In this document: piece by piece, positions 22,459 to 31,315 of the stretch | How positions within the stretch are numbered: the stretch's first letter is position 1 | How the letters are laid out: each line of letters opens with the position of its first letter | Source: Hippopus hippopus | Lineage: Eukaryota > Mollusca > Bivalvia > Cardiida > Cardiidae | DNA length: 64,000 bases | Assembly (NCBI GenBank): GCA_946811185.2 | Contig: OX328102.1 | Location: 52,491,619-52,555,618 of the forward strand | Reading direction: 5' to 3' | The notes under the pieces: model-generated | Database searches by the model: none | What the model saw: the letters and a program-made list of their open reading frames with translations, nothing else | What the model was told of the DNA's origin: nothing | Translations under genes and position numbers: made by a program

Positions 22459-24165
22459 TTAAACAACACATTTAGAGCATGAAGATATATCTTCCGCCTT
22501 GTCTACTGCTTCTCCTCTATAGTAGTACAGCCCTTTACAACCCATTTCCCAAGCTTTGAAGTGTATATCATGGACATACTTTTTTGAGGCCCCAGCAGGG
22601 ATGAAAACATTTAGAGATTGACCTTGACAAATATATTTTTGTCTATCCGCAGCATACTCTATAATTTTAAATTGATCGATCTCTTTTGCGGTTTTGAAAA
22701 CCTCTTTGATATGATTAGGAACAGGTAGATGAGCAACCGATCCTTTAGATAGTATCACAGAATCCCAAATTTCTTTAGTATCCAATCCCAATTGGGCAAG
22801 CTCCTCTTTCAAATATTTATTTTTCCACAAAAATGAACCAGCTCTCGTCTTTAAAACATAAGCATTAGCCACTTGAGGTTCCATAGAAGCACTACAATCC
22901 AAAATGAGAGAACTATTAGATGTAGGAGCAACCGCAAGTAAATGAGAATTCCTTCTTCCAGTACCTACCATAGATGGGCATTCCCCTCTTTCTCTTGCCA
23001 ATTGCATAGTTTCCATTAAAGCATACTTTTTTAGCTTTTGAAATATTTCGAAATTTAGGTATCTAGCTTCGTCAGATTCGAAAGCGATACCCTCTTTTTG
23101 GAACAAAGACCCCAATCCCATAACACCCAATCCTAGAGGACGATCTCTCCAAGCACCCTTTTTAGCTTTAGAAACACTATCCGGTGCGTTTTGGATAAAA
23201 GCCTCCAACACGTTGTCCAAAAATCGAATAATATCCCGGATAAATTGTTCATCCCAATCTCTATAGAACTCCAGATTTACAGATGACACACAACAAACAG
23301 CATCAGTAGATGCATCAGTTGGTAAATGAATTTCATTACATAAATTACTTCCGCGAATTTTTAAGCCTTGATCTTTCATTATTTGAGGTAAACTAGCATT
23401 TACAGTATCAATAAAATTTAAGTATGGCGTTCCTATTCTGCTTCTAGATTCGAGAATGGTTTCCCATATTTTTCTTGCATTTGTTGGAGTTCTGACCTTT
23501 GTCTTTGGATCTATAAGGTCATAATTTGTACCATTTTTAACCGCTTTCATGAAGTCATCAGTGATATTTACACCATTAAAAAGATTTAAATTTTTTCGAT
23601 TGATATCTCCACCAGTAGGGATCCGCATAGATATAAACTCTAATATTTCTGGTATATTGATGCTAACGATACATCTAGGTACGCAGCATAGCTACCCTTT
23701 CTAGTTTTACCCTGTTTGTAAGAATTGATAACAGCATGTACCGGGGTCATAAAAGCTGTAGCCCCAGGTGATTTACTATCCATAACTCCAATCTGCACCA
23801 ACACCACCTCCTACCACAGTAAACCAACATATATCTTTGAGATGATCTATAATACCTTCTATCTTGTCCGGTACATAGGATAGAAAACATGAAATAGGTT
23901 GACTCTTTTGACCACTACCACTATCTATAGGAGCATTAGAAAGGATAGAAGAAGAAAACATAAATTTACGAGAAGATGCGTAATTATATATCCTTTGAGC
24001 GAAATACAAATCTCCACCACAATACGCAAGACTAGCTCTAGCAAACGCGTGTTGTGGGGTCTCCCCATCTAACAAATAGTACTTACAAAGCAAATCTAAA
24101 CCATGTTCCGAAATAGCACTAGTTAGACTATGGTCTAATAGTATACCTTTATAAATTCCCAACAT
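22459..24165 (-). pseudogene. class I ribonucleotide reductase large subunit, two frame breaks
   Basis: RNR alpha reduces ribonucleotides to deoxyribonucleotides. The start is ATG at 24165. The first 129 codons hold the N-terminal helical domain and the first redox Cys (SCFL, residue 93). The frame changes near 23778 and again near 23660-23672. The last 389 codons (22459-23628) hold the catalytic NLCNE (N95, C97, E99), the partner Cys in CCVSSVNL, the radical-path tyrosines LYYYRG and a C-terminal CSKC redox tail. All key residues are present, so decay looks recent. At roughly 570 codons it lacks the N-terminal ATP cone. GGDINRKNLNL and the GVGADW region resemble bacterial/phage-type class I enzymes more than animal RRM1. 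No small-subunit gene is seen in the element. Confidence 0.85.
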
Positions 24166-24214
24166 TTTTAGTTTTATCTAGAAAAGAAAAATTTTAGATT
24201 AAAAATTTTTTGAA

Positions 24215-24230
24215 TTTTTCTATTTTTACA
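24215..24230 (+). promoter_or_regulatory. shared upstream motif tttttctatttttaca, copy 2
   Basis: Exact match to 21701-21716, extended on the left by aaaaattttttgaa. It precedes the RING-finger gene. Confidence 0.45.
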
Positions 24231-24286
24231 GGAAAATCATCATATAGTAATCATGAGCGTTAAAACAAAAATAGATATTTTTAGTG

Positions 24287-25051
24287 ATGAATATGTTGGA
24301 GAATAAATTTAACCACACACCCGAACGATTCCCTTCAAAATATTTTAAATGTAGAAAATTAATTGAATTTAGAAGTACACAAAACAAAAATTACATTGAA
24401 TTACTCGAAAACTTTAAACCTGCTGTATACTATGAATGTAGTAAAATATTACTCAAACAAAAGACTGTTTCCCTCATCGTTAGCATCAATATACCAGAAT
24501 TATTATACAGTATTATGGAGGAACAATGGCAGGACCTTTACTCATATGATTCAATGGAAGGAGATGTAAATTCAATTCTAAATGATTTTAATAAATATCT
24601 CATGCTAGAAAAAATAATAACAATTAATAAAAACGATGTTGTTGCTGATGCATATAACAATAATTTATCTTTCTCATTAAATCTTTTGATTGGTAACCCT
24701 CATATTCCAAGTGATTATAATAATCGTGATGAAGATGGTGAGTTTATAGATTTTGATGAAGACGAATATGTGAAATTAGAAAATATCCAAAATCAAACCA
24801 CAAACAGAGTTACTTTATCTGATTTAGAGGTTACCGAAGTAATTGAAGTTGTTAAAATGGAATTACCAACCACAACCAACCAAGAACAAACATTTACATC
24901 AGAACCATGCATCATATGCTTAGAAAAAGATCCTAATATATTATTTTGTAATTGTGGTCATATATGTGTTTGTGATGGTTGTAAAACAAACGGTAACTTT
25001 ACCAGTTGTCCAATCTGTAAAACAAAAAGCACAATCAAACGTAAAATATAA
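24287..25051 (+). CDS. RING-finger protein of Maverick (putative E3 ubiquitin ligase)
   Basis: 254 residues from the first in-frame ATG. The N-terminal ~200 residues are unrecognised and acidic in the middle (residues 148-162 rich in D/E). The last 50 residues are a RING of the IAP/MIB type: C-x2-C-x11-C-G-H-x3-C-x2-C, then C-P-I-C. Such C-terminal RINGs recruit ubiquitin-conjugating enzymes, and large DNA viruses use comparable proteins to control host death or degradation pathways; here the role is inferred only. No BIR domain is visible. Divergent from the RNR gene and convergent with the fibre gene 22 bases away. An alternative ATG at 24253 opens only a 17-codon frame. Confidence 0.75.
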   Translation: MNMLENKFNHTPERFPSKYFKCRKLIEFRSTQNKNYIELLENFKPAVYYECSKILLKQKTVSLIVSINIPELLYSIMEEQWQDLYSYDSMEGDVNSILNDFNKYLMLEKIITINKNDVVADAYNNNLSFSLNLLIGNPHIPSDYNNRDEDGEFIDFDEDEYVKLENIQNQTTNRVTLSDLEVTEVIEVVKMELPTTTNQEQTFTSEPCIICLEKDPNILFCNCGHICVCDGCKTNGNFTSCPICKTKSTIKRKI

Positions 25052-25074
25052 CTTCCAAAAAGAAGTTATATTTT
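25043..25074. terminator. 3'-end hairpin between RING and fibre genes
   Basis: aaaatataacttc pairs perfectly with gaagttatatttt across a 6-base loop. It overlaps the ends of both convergent genes. Confidence 0.6.
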
Positions 25075-26399
25075 TACAAGTCTAATTCTATCAAAATAGA
25101 TATATAAGCGTGTGTTACATTACGGTTGTCTGATCTTAAGATAAAGTTTACGATGTCGCATTGTTTTACCTCTAAAGCCCTTGGAAAAACTGTACAGCTA
25201 CAAATTTCATTCGCTTTTTTAATAATAGAGTAATTAACCTGCTCCAATCCATTTACCGCTATATTAACTTTTACCTCTTCTTCTGATACATTAGGATCAT
25301 CTTTAACAATTGTTAAACTTCCTCTTATAATTCTACCCGATGCACTCATGCAGTAACCCCCTAAAGCATGCTTTTTGCCTGAATTACCATTACCAAATGA
25401 AAACTCATAATTACCATTTCCAATTGGTCCATTTTCTTCAGCCCACACAGTTATAATAGGTTTAGGACCTATGAGAGAAGGAAGGGATACTTTTTTATCC
25501 ACATAGGATTTTGTTGCTAAATCTCTCTCTTCTACTGGGTTTGCAGCGTTTTTTAGAGAAAAACCTTGAAGATTTATGTTAGCCACCGCTGTGAAACTTC
25601 CATCCGGATTTTTTACGATAGCCCCACCATTATCAACATAATTTTTATTGGCAGCAGCATCACGTGATGTAGGATTAGGTAATCCAGTAATTGGGTTATC
25701 ATTCATATCTATTCCACCAGCTATTGAAAAAGATCCATCTTGTTTTTTAGTCAAAGCTTTTTCACCTGCAGTAGCTACCTCAACAACGGTATCTACATAA
25801 AACTTATTTACTGCTTGATCATTTTCTAAAGGACTTCCAACATTGTTAATTCTTCGTCCTCCCATAGAAACGTCAGAAACTGCCATATACCTACCAGCTC
25901 CATAAACAAAAGCTTTATTTGCGCTGTCTACATATCTTTTAGTTGCTGCATCTTGGGCATCTGCGGGATCCAAAAGATTAGTTAAACTATATCCTTTCAT
26001 ATCTATATTTGCAATAGCGGAAAAAGTGCTGTCTCGATTCTCTACTATAGCTTTACCGCTTCTATCCACATATTTTTTAGTAGCAGCTTCATTAGGTTCT
26101 GTAGGCTCCTTAACATTTCTTATTTCATTGAAACCCATATTTATAAATCCAAGGGCTTGATATCCACCATTTTCTTTTAATAACCCACCAGAATTTCCAT
26201 CAACATAATGTTTTGTAGCAACATCTTGAGGATTTACAGGGTTACTAACCCTCGTTAATGTATTACCATTCATGTCTATAGAACCAGAAACAACAGTTGT
26301 TCCATCTTTACGTAAGAAATTATTATTTATGTAAGCGAGTGACACACCATCACCACTTGTTTTATCATCTTTCATTCGACCAAATTTGTCAACCGGCAT
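25074..26399 (-). CDS. fibre-like protein with six phage-tail-type repeats
   Basis: 441 residues, intact. After a short N-terminus, six units of about 35-50 residues span residues ~31-305. Each has the pattern GxxDM.G..L..v.nP....DAATK.YVD (KHYVD, KKYVD, KRYVD, KFYVD, KNYVD, KSYVD). This is the repeat seen in tail-fibre/appendage proteins of bacteriophages and some large viruses, where it builds a trimeric shaft. The C-terminal ~135 residues (from about PKPIITVW) have alternating strands and would be the head or receptor-binding part. By position and architecture it is a candidate virion attachment fibre, analogous to the adenovirus fibre though not evidently homologous. The start follows ataataaaaaatg. 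Confidence 0.75.
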   Translation of the reverse strand: MPVDKFGRMKDDKTSGDGVSLAYINNNFLRKDGTTVVSGSIDMNGNTLTRVSNPVNPQDVATKHYVDGNSGGLLKENGGYQALGFINMGFNEIRNVKEPTEPNEAATKKYVDRSGKAIVENRDSTFSAIANIDMKGYSLTNLLDPADAQDAATKRYVDSANKAFVYGAGRYMAVSDVSMGGRRINNVGSPLENDQAVNKFYVDTVVEVATAGEKALTKKQDGSFSIAGGIDMNDNPITGLPNPTSRDAAANKNYVDNGGAIVKNPDGSFTAVANINLQGFSLKNAANPVEERDLATKSYVDKKVSLPSLIGPKPIITVWAEENGPIGNGNYEFSFGNGNSGKKHALGGYCMSASGRIIRGSLTIVKDDPNVSEEEVKVNIAVNGLEQVNYSIIKKANEICSCTVFPRALEVKQCDIVNFILRSDNRNVTHAYISILIELDL

Positions 26400-26408
26400 T
26401 TTTTATTA

Positions 26409-26825
26409 TTAAAAAAGTTTATTTATCACTGTCTGAAACTTTTTACCTAAGCTTAACTCTTTTAGAATGTACAAACATAAATGCCCACAAAACACTTGCC
26501 CAGCTTGTTGTAATTGATCAGTATTGTACTGTATTGGACTTTTTAGGCACTCTCAAATTTCAATAGGTGGTTGTATACCATAACTGTCAAAATAAATTTT
26601 AGTTTTACCATTTTTATACCAAGCAACCCAATGCGTACCAGGTCCACCACTTTTATCAAAGTTTACTATACCACATTCTTTTTTATTTGGTTTTCTCGGT
26701 AACGTATCTAGTAAAAAGACTCCTCTAAAAGAAGGAATCTTTAATCTTTTTGCAGCATCTTCTAACTCGAAATTGCTCAATGGTTTATTTGGTAAAATTA
26801 CGTTTTTAATCGAAATATCTAACAT
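26409..26825 (-). pseudogene. adenain-like cysteine protease, one in-frame stop
   Basis: Maturation protease of the Ulp1/adenain family that cleaves capsid precursors in Polintons and adenoviruses. His in GTHWVAWY (residue 65) and Asp in FDSYG (residue 80) are present. Codon 91 is TGA (26553-26555). The same frame then continues about 48 codons to a TAA at 26409 and contains the catalytic Cys in CGHLCLY. The gene is therefore interrupted by a single nonsense change and would otherwise be about 138 codons, the usual size. The start follows tataaaaaatg. Confidence 0.85.
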
Positions 26826-26834
26826 TTTTTATAG

Positions 26835-27740
26835 TTAAATATTTCTAATATCTTTATTGTCAACCCATGAATTAAATTCGTTGGGATAACCTTTCCACTT
26901 TACTAGAGACCTCTTTTTTCCTTTTTTAATAACTTTTTCTATCCTATACAGCTCTTGACTGGTTTTCTGCAGTTCAGGTTCATAAAAGGTACCTTGTATT
27001 TCTTCTCCATTAAGATCTTCAATTTTATATGTTACAGGTGATGTATGTTTTACTTCAGAAACTGTAAAAACCTCCTCAGTCCATCTTGTTGTATAACCTT
27101 TCTCAAAAGTCTTTTTCTTTTTAGTTATCCTTACTTTGTCTCCAACGGAAAACTTAGGTTTTATATCTTTTATTTCGAGATGATCAGGGTAAAGATTTCT
27201 CCAAACTTTGGTTTCATTTTCTTGTTTACTAGCATTTAATGGTGTCATCTTAATAGGTGAATGTTTTGTGTTATTATATTCTTTAACGAGATTTGGTAAC
27301 ACATTGATGTAAACGTTTGTGGAATGAGCAGAAAAATACTCCCACATTTTTTCTTTCATTGTTCTAATCCATCTCTCAACAACACTAGATTTTTCCTCAT
27401 TTTTAGTGGAATACAATTCAACCAAGTCTTTTACATCTTTGTTATAAAACTCTTTACCCTTATCCACCCACAATTTTTCAGGTTTTCTCTCCTTAAAAAT
27501 ACTCTTTAGTGCTATAGCAACAGATTTTCCAGTTTTATCTTTTAATGGTATCAACCATCCGTATTTAGAAAAGACGTCAATGGCAGCGAGAAGGTATTTT
27601 TTACCGCGATTAAACTTAGAAAATGCTTGCATATCTACTAAATCCACAGCCCATATTTTATCTATACCGTTTACTCTAACTCTCCTTTTCTTAAATTTTC
27701 TTTTTACAGGTTTATGTAATTCTTCCGCTAAATTTATCAT
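26835..27740 (-). CDS. Polinton integrase (DDE core and chromodomain), N-terminus missing
   Basis: Retroviral-type integrase that would insert the linear element DNA. The core has AVDLVDM, WVDKGKEFYN and SVVERWIRTMK, giving the D, D and E residues. A basic SH3-like segment follows, then a C-terminal chromodomain with LVKWKGYPNEFNSW. The first in-frame ATG is at 27740. The frame is open upstream only to 27800, where it overlaps the PLA2 gene in another frame. The usual N-terminal ~60-80 residues of Polinton integrases, before the HKPVKRKF stretch, are absent. A deletion that brought the PLA2 and integrase genes together would explain this. Confidence 0.85.
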   Translation of the reverse strand: MINLAEELHKPVKRKFKKRRVRVNGIDKIWAVDLVDMQAFSKFNRGKKYLLAAIDVFSKYGWLIPLKDKTGKSVAIALKSIFKERKPEKLWVDKGKEFYNKDVKDLVELYSTKNEEKSSVVERWIRTMKEKMWEYFSAHSTNVYINVLPNLVKEYNNTKHSPIKMTPLNASKQENETKVWRNLYPDHLEIKDIKPKFSVGDKVRITKKKKTFEKGYTTRWTEEVFTVSEVKHTSPVTYKIEDLNGEEIQGTFYEPELQKTSQELYRIEKVIKKGKKRSLVKWKGYPNEFNSWVDNKDIRNI

Positions 27741-28232
27741 ACCGAATTTTTTTTTTAACTCCCATTCCAAATTTCCTCTTTGTTCCAATGAGTTTACTTA
27801 CCAACCCCCTTTCCATTTTTTCTCTAATAGTAGGATTGTATATACCTTCTAACTCTGTTAACATATTTTTATCACACACCGCGTTTCTTGTGGCAGTATC
27901 ATTATGCTTAAGATAGCAAACATCATGATGGTAAGCAGCTTTATCAACACGATTTATTGGTTTGCTCCATTTCTTTGGTGTTAAATCTGGATTGAGCCTT
28001 TTCTTTAATTTAGTGCCAGGTCCCGTAAAATTGTGACCAGGGAGATGCATTTCAAAAGGTAAATTATTTATAGCTTTATTTAGCAATGATCCACCCTTTG
28101 TTCCCCTAACAAACTGACTTTAGTTATTCCACAAACTACACATTTTCCCCGTTTCATATTTCTTCCATTTTTAGCAACAGCATATTCTATGTTGCTTGTA
28201 TCAGTATGTTTTTTACATTTAACACAATGCAT
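27712..28232 (-). pseudogene. zinc-ribbon/phospholipase A2-like protein, one frameshift
   Basis: Starts at ATG 28232 behind atatataaaaa. The first 40 codons hold two CxxC pairs (CVKC and CVVC), a zinc ribbon. The frame shifts near 28112-28122 and a second frame (28086-27712) continues. It has the calcium-loop-like HNFTGPGTKL, the catalytic HD pair in YHHDVCY and a downstream Asp/Asn helix. This is the layout of the parvovirus VP1-type phospholipase A2, which helps incoming virions breach endosomal membranes. It is one gene with a 1-base lesion. Its 3' end overlaps the integrase frame and probably reads through a deletion junction. Confidence 0.8.
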
Positions 28233-28266
28233 TTTTTATATATAAAAATTAAAAAAGTTATATAAA

Positions 28267-29049
28267 ATGGATATTGTAAACTTATCATGGAATGAAAAAG
28301 TATCAAAGAGATTTAATCACTGCCTTTTACCAAAAAGTATCAGAGGAATAATTATAGGTAAATCAGGATGTGGTAAAACTACTCTATTGTTAAACCTTTT
28401 ACTTAGACCGGGATGGCTCGACTACAATGATTTAAGTGTTTTTGGAAAAAGTCTTTTTCAACCAGAATACCGAATACTAAAAAAGGCTTTTGAAGAAAAA
28501 CTACCAAAAGAATATATCTTAAAATTGTTTAACATGCGAGATGAAATACAGGATGCAGATGTTTCCCCTATAGCTTTAATTGAGGAATGGATGAAGTCGT
28601 TTAAAAACAAATCGGATATAAATTGTAATTTTTTTGAAAATGCGAGTGACGTACCTGATCCGAGAGAGTTAAACCCAGGAAATAAAAATTTAATGATTTT
28701 TGATGATTTGCTTTTAGAAAAACAAAATAAATGTGAGTGTTACTACATTCGGGGAAGACATAGTAACGTAGATTGTTTTTACCTTTCACAAAATTATTTC
28801 AGGCTACCAAGGCAAACTATTAGAGAAAATGCTAATTTTATTTGTCTTTTCCGACAAGACCTAAAAAACATTAACCATATTTATAGTGATCATGTAGGTG
28901 ATGATATGCCAAAGGATGAATTTAGAGAATTTTGTAAAAGGGCATGGGAAAGACCGCATGGTTTTGCTATCATTGATTTAACCAGTAAAAAACACGATGG
29001 GAAGTATAGAAACGGTTTTGACAACTTCTACATACCTAAGTCAGTATAA
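28267..29049 (+). CDS. genome-packaging ATPase (FtsK/HerA, A32-like)
   Basis: 260 residues, intact. It would pump element DNA into capsids using ATP. Walker A is GKSGCGKTT (residues 31-39), preceded by the RGIIIG strand. Walker B is LMIFDDL (143-149). A later SQNYF sensor-type segment and the C-terminal YIPKSV complete a typical Polinton packaging ATPase. It is the first gene of the long rightward block, divergent from the PLA2 gene across 34 bases, with ttatataaaatgg at the start. Confidence 0.9.
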   Translation: MDIVNLSWNEKVSKRFNHCLLPKSIRGIIIGKSGCGKTTLLLNLLLRPGWLDYNDLSVFGKSLFQPEYRILKKAFEEKLPKEYILKLFNMRDEIQDADVSPIALIEEWMKSFKNKSDINCNFFENASDVPDPRELNPGNKNLMIFDDLLLEKQNKCECYYIRGRHSNVDCFYLSQNYFRLPRQTIRENANFICLFRQDLKNINHIYSDHVGDDMPKDEFREFCKRAWERPHGFAIIDLTSKKHDGKYRNGFDNFYIPKSV

Positions 29050-29131
29050 AAAATTGAAAATAAGTTTTAAAAAAATATATTAATTACAAAAAATAGCTCT
29101 TTATGAAATATTTAAAAAACAAACTAAAACT

Positions 29132-29419
29132 ATGAATGTAATTGATTATATATTAAAAACATATGAAATAGAAAACCCAAGAGGTGCTATAGATTCTTCT
29201 GAATTTGTATATGTTTAAAGTGTGTTAGGGGGTTTCAGAGAAGAAGTATTGGATTTAATCTATAAGATTGGATTTGTTGAGAATGATGATGTTGAGGATG
29301 AGTATAATAGGAAATTAAAACTAGTGTTTGAAAAGATAGCAGCGATTTCTACAAAAACAGAAAAAGCCAGAAAGATTTATCTTTTTATGTTAGAAGAAAG
29401 TACTCAAACTTTTTTATAA
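29132..29419 (+). pseudogene. small Maverick protein with one in-frame stop
   Basis: An ATG at 29132 opens a frame that meets TAA at 29216-29218 and then continues in the same frame to 29419. This gives about 95 codons in all. The second part is charged and helical (EDEYNRKLKLVFEKI). I do not recognise it. It lies between the ATPase and penton genes, in the same orientation. Confidence 0.5.
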
Positions 29420-29431
29420 ATATTTTCCCAG

Positions 29432-29463
29432 AATATAATATTTACACAAATAAATATTATATT
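29432..29463. terminator. intergenic hairpin before penton gene
   Basis: aatataatattta pairs perfectly with taaatattatatt across a 6-base loop, 12 bases after the preceding stop. Confidence 0.55.
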
Positions 29464-29477
29464 TCATACTTTAAAAA

Positions 29478-30251
29478 ATGGAAGATCTTTTAGAACAAAT
29501 TGTAAAAAATACGGAACACAAAACATCATTCCAAATTATAGTAAGCGACAACAAAACACGCTTTAGAACAACGTTTAATCCTCCTATTCAGCTGGAAAAG
29601 GATAAAGTATATGAAATAGCTTTAGTAAACCTTGAAACTTACTACTCTTTCCCAAATATTGATGCAACAAACAACATATTCGTTTATTCTCCAGACAATG
29701 GTACCACATGGATTAAAATAAAAATACCTGAAGGAAGTTATGACCTTGTTGACATTAATGATACCATTCACCAGGAAATGAGAAAAAAGGGTCATTACGA
29801 TGAAGTTAATGAAGGATATTTTATTAACATTTCTGCAAACACCAATACCCTAAAATCTGTTCTTACTCTGGAAAATGGTTATCAAGTAGATTTTAATCAA
29901 CCTTACTCTATAGCTAAAGTATTAGGATTTACTCACGCTAAATATACACAAGGATTTTACGAGTCAGAGAATGTAGTGAACATTCTTAGTATAAATAGTT
30001 TGCTTGTTAACATAGATATTATTTCAGGAAGTTATGTTAATGGTTCAACAAAAAACACTATTTACTCTTTTTTCCCAGATGTTGCACCTGGATATAAGAT
30101 AATTGAGTCGCCACTTAATTTAGTATACTTACCAATAACATTACATGAAATACATAACTTAGAGGTAAATATTACAGATCAAGATGGTAATTTACTAAAT
30201 CTTAGAGGTGAAAATTTAACAATTAGATTCCATATTAGAGAAGCGAGATAA
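29478..30251 (+). CDS. minor capsid (penton) protein, single jelly roll
   Basis: 257 residues, intact. It matches the Polinton penton layout: an N-terminal segment with ETYYSFPNI, a central strand-rich region, SGSYVNGS, then IIESPLNLVYLPIT and the C-terminal NLRGENLTIRFHI. Pentons occupy the five-fold vertices of adenovirus-like icosahedral capsids beside the double-jelly-roll major protein encoded at 33861. It begins at ttaaaaaatgg. Confidence 0.75.
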   Translation: MEDLLEQIVKNTEHKTSFQIIVSDNKTRFRTTFNPPIQLEKDKVYEIALVNLETYYSFPNIDATNNIFVYSPDNGTTWIKIKIPEGSYDLVDINDTIHQEMRKKGHYDEVNEGYFINISANTNTLKSVLTLENGYQVDFNQPYSIAKVLGFTHAKYTQGFYESENVVNILSINSLLVNIDIISGSYVNGSTKNTIYSFFPDVAPGYKIIESPLNLVYLPITLHEIHNLEVNITDQDGNLLNLRGENLTIRFHIREAR

Positions 30252-30278
30252 AATAAAAAAAAAGAATTATATATAAAA

Positions 30279-30863
30279 ATGACAAGTTACACTAATGTTA
30301 AAGTAAATATATCTGAAGGGCAAAAGGAAAAGCTTCAACATGCTGTTAAATCTAGGTGTCCGGTAAGTATTCGTTTAGGTCATGAAGATTTACAAGGTAA
30401 TGATGTTTTAGCATTAACCAATTCACAAGCAAAGAAAATAGCTAAAGCCTATGAGAGTGGTAAGGGTATAACTATTAGAATGTCTGCGAAACAACTTAAA
30501 CATAATATGAAAATAGAGGGAGGTTTTCTTGGAATGTTAGCTGGGTTGGCTGTTCGAGCTTTACCAATGTTAGCAAGAACTGTTTTACCAGCTTTAGGTG
30601 TTGGTGCTCTCTCTGGATTAGCTCAAACAGGAGTACAAAAAGCAATGGGGTCAGGTCTCTATCTTAAAAAAGGTGGACGTGTTTGTCAAGTGGAAACTGA
30701 TGGATCTGGATTATACTTAAAACCATACAAAGGTAAAGGATTAGAGTCTGCTGGTGATGGTTTGTATTTAAAGCAAGGAGGAAAAATGTATGATGGAAAA
30801 GGACTTTTACTTGGACCTAATAGCCCATTTGCTAATATACCTATCTTAGGAGCTATATTGTAA
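30279..30863 (+). CDS. virion-type protein with hydrophobic segment and GLYLK repeats
   Basis: 194 residues. The N-terminal ~85 residues are basic/charged. Residues ~86-125 are a Gly/Ala/Leu-rich hydrophobic stretch (LGMLAGLAVRALPMLA, then TVLPALGVGALSGLA). The tail has three GLYLK units (GSGLYLKKGG, GSGLYLKPYKG, DGLYLKQGG). Adenovirus-like core or membrane-active minor proteins (pX/pVI type) in Polintons have a comparable composition; the exact equivalence is inference. The start atatataaaaatgac carries the element's ATG-proximal motif. Confidence 0.65.
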   Translation: MTSYTNVKVNISEGQKEKLQHAVKSRCPVSIRLGHEDLQGNDVLALTNSQAKKIAKAYESGKGITIRMSAKQLKHNMKIEGGFLGMLAGLAVRALPMLARTVLPALGVGALSGLAQTGVQKAMGSGLYLKKGGRVCQVETDGSGLYLKPYKGKGLESAGDGLYLKQGGKMYDGKGLLLGPNSPFANIPILGAIL

Positions 30864-30898
30864 TGTTACAAATAATATTTAAATATTATTTTATAACA
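30864..30898. terminator. 3'-end hairpin after GLYLK-repeat gene
   Basis: tgttacaaataatattt pairs with aaatattattttataaca with one bulge, directly after the TAA. Confidence 0.55.
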
Positions 30899-30907
30899 AA
30901 ATAAAAG

Positions 30908-31288
30908 ATGAATGTACACAAATTTGGTATAAAACCTAATATTACTAATCAACATAAAACTATATTTTTGAAACCTCATTTAGATGGAGTAAGATATCCT
31001 CCCTTAAAGCAAGATCCTCTAAAGTGGAAAATATACTTACAAGTAGATATCAAAATTCCTCCTCGTGATGGTATGAGACTTTCGCTAGGATTTGGTTATA
31101 TAACTACACGAGGAGTTGTAGTAGCATCTGTTAGTAATAAATGGAAAGGTAGTTTAACCATTCTTAATGGAATACATCTTGATAATGAGACTAATGATAT
31201 CTTAGTCTACATTTATAATTTCTCACAAAACCCAATTAAAATACCTGAGGGTGAGTTATTCTGCTATCTAAAGTATCTACAATCTTGA
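30908..31288 (+). CDS. small beta-rich protein, possibly dUTPase-fold
   Basis: 126 residues, intact. The second half (IPPRDGMRLSLGFGYITTRG, then GIHLDNETNDILVYIYN and IPEGELFCYLKYL) follows the strand order and spacing of trimeric dUTPases. The catalytic Asp/Tyr of the substrate loop is not obvious, so activity is doubtful. It could be a structural derivative of that fold or unrelated. Co-oriented with the capsid genes. Confidence 0.45.
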   Translation: MNVHKFGIKPNITNQHKTIFLKPHLDGVRYPPLKQDPLKWKIYLQVDIKIPPRDGMRLSLGFGYITTRGVVVASVSNKWKGSLTILNGIHLDNETNDILVYIYNFSQNPIKIPEGELFCYLKYLQS

Positions 31289-31315
31289 TATAAAAAATTA
31301 TCATTTTAATAAAAA

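Noticed and set aside
22459..24165. Host RRM1 gene or retrocopy
   Set aside because: It lies between Polinton genes inside the TIRs, is intronless and shows bacterial/phage-type sequence.
24363..24569. Second plus-strand frame inside the RING gene
   Set aside because: Out-of-frame shadow with no domain.
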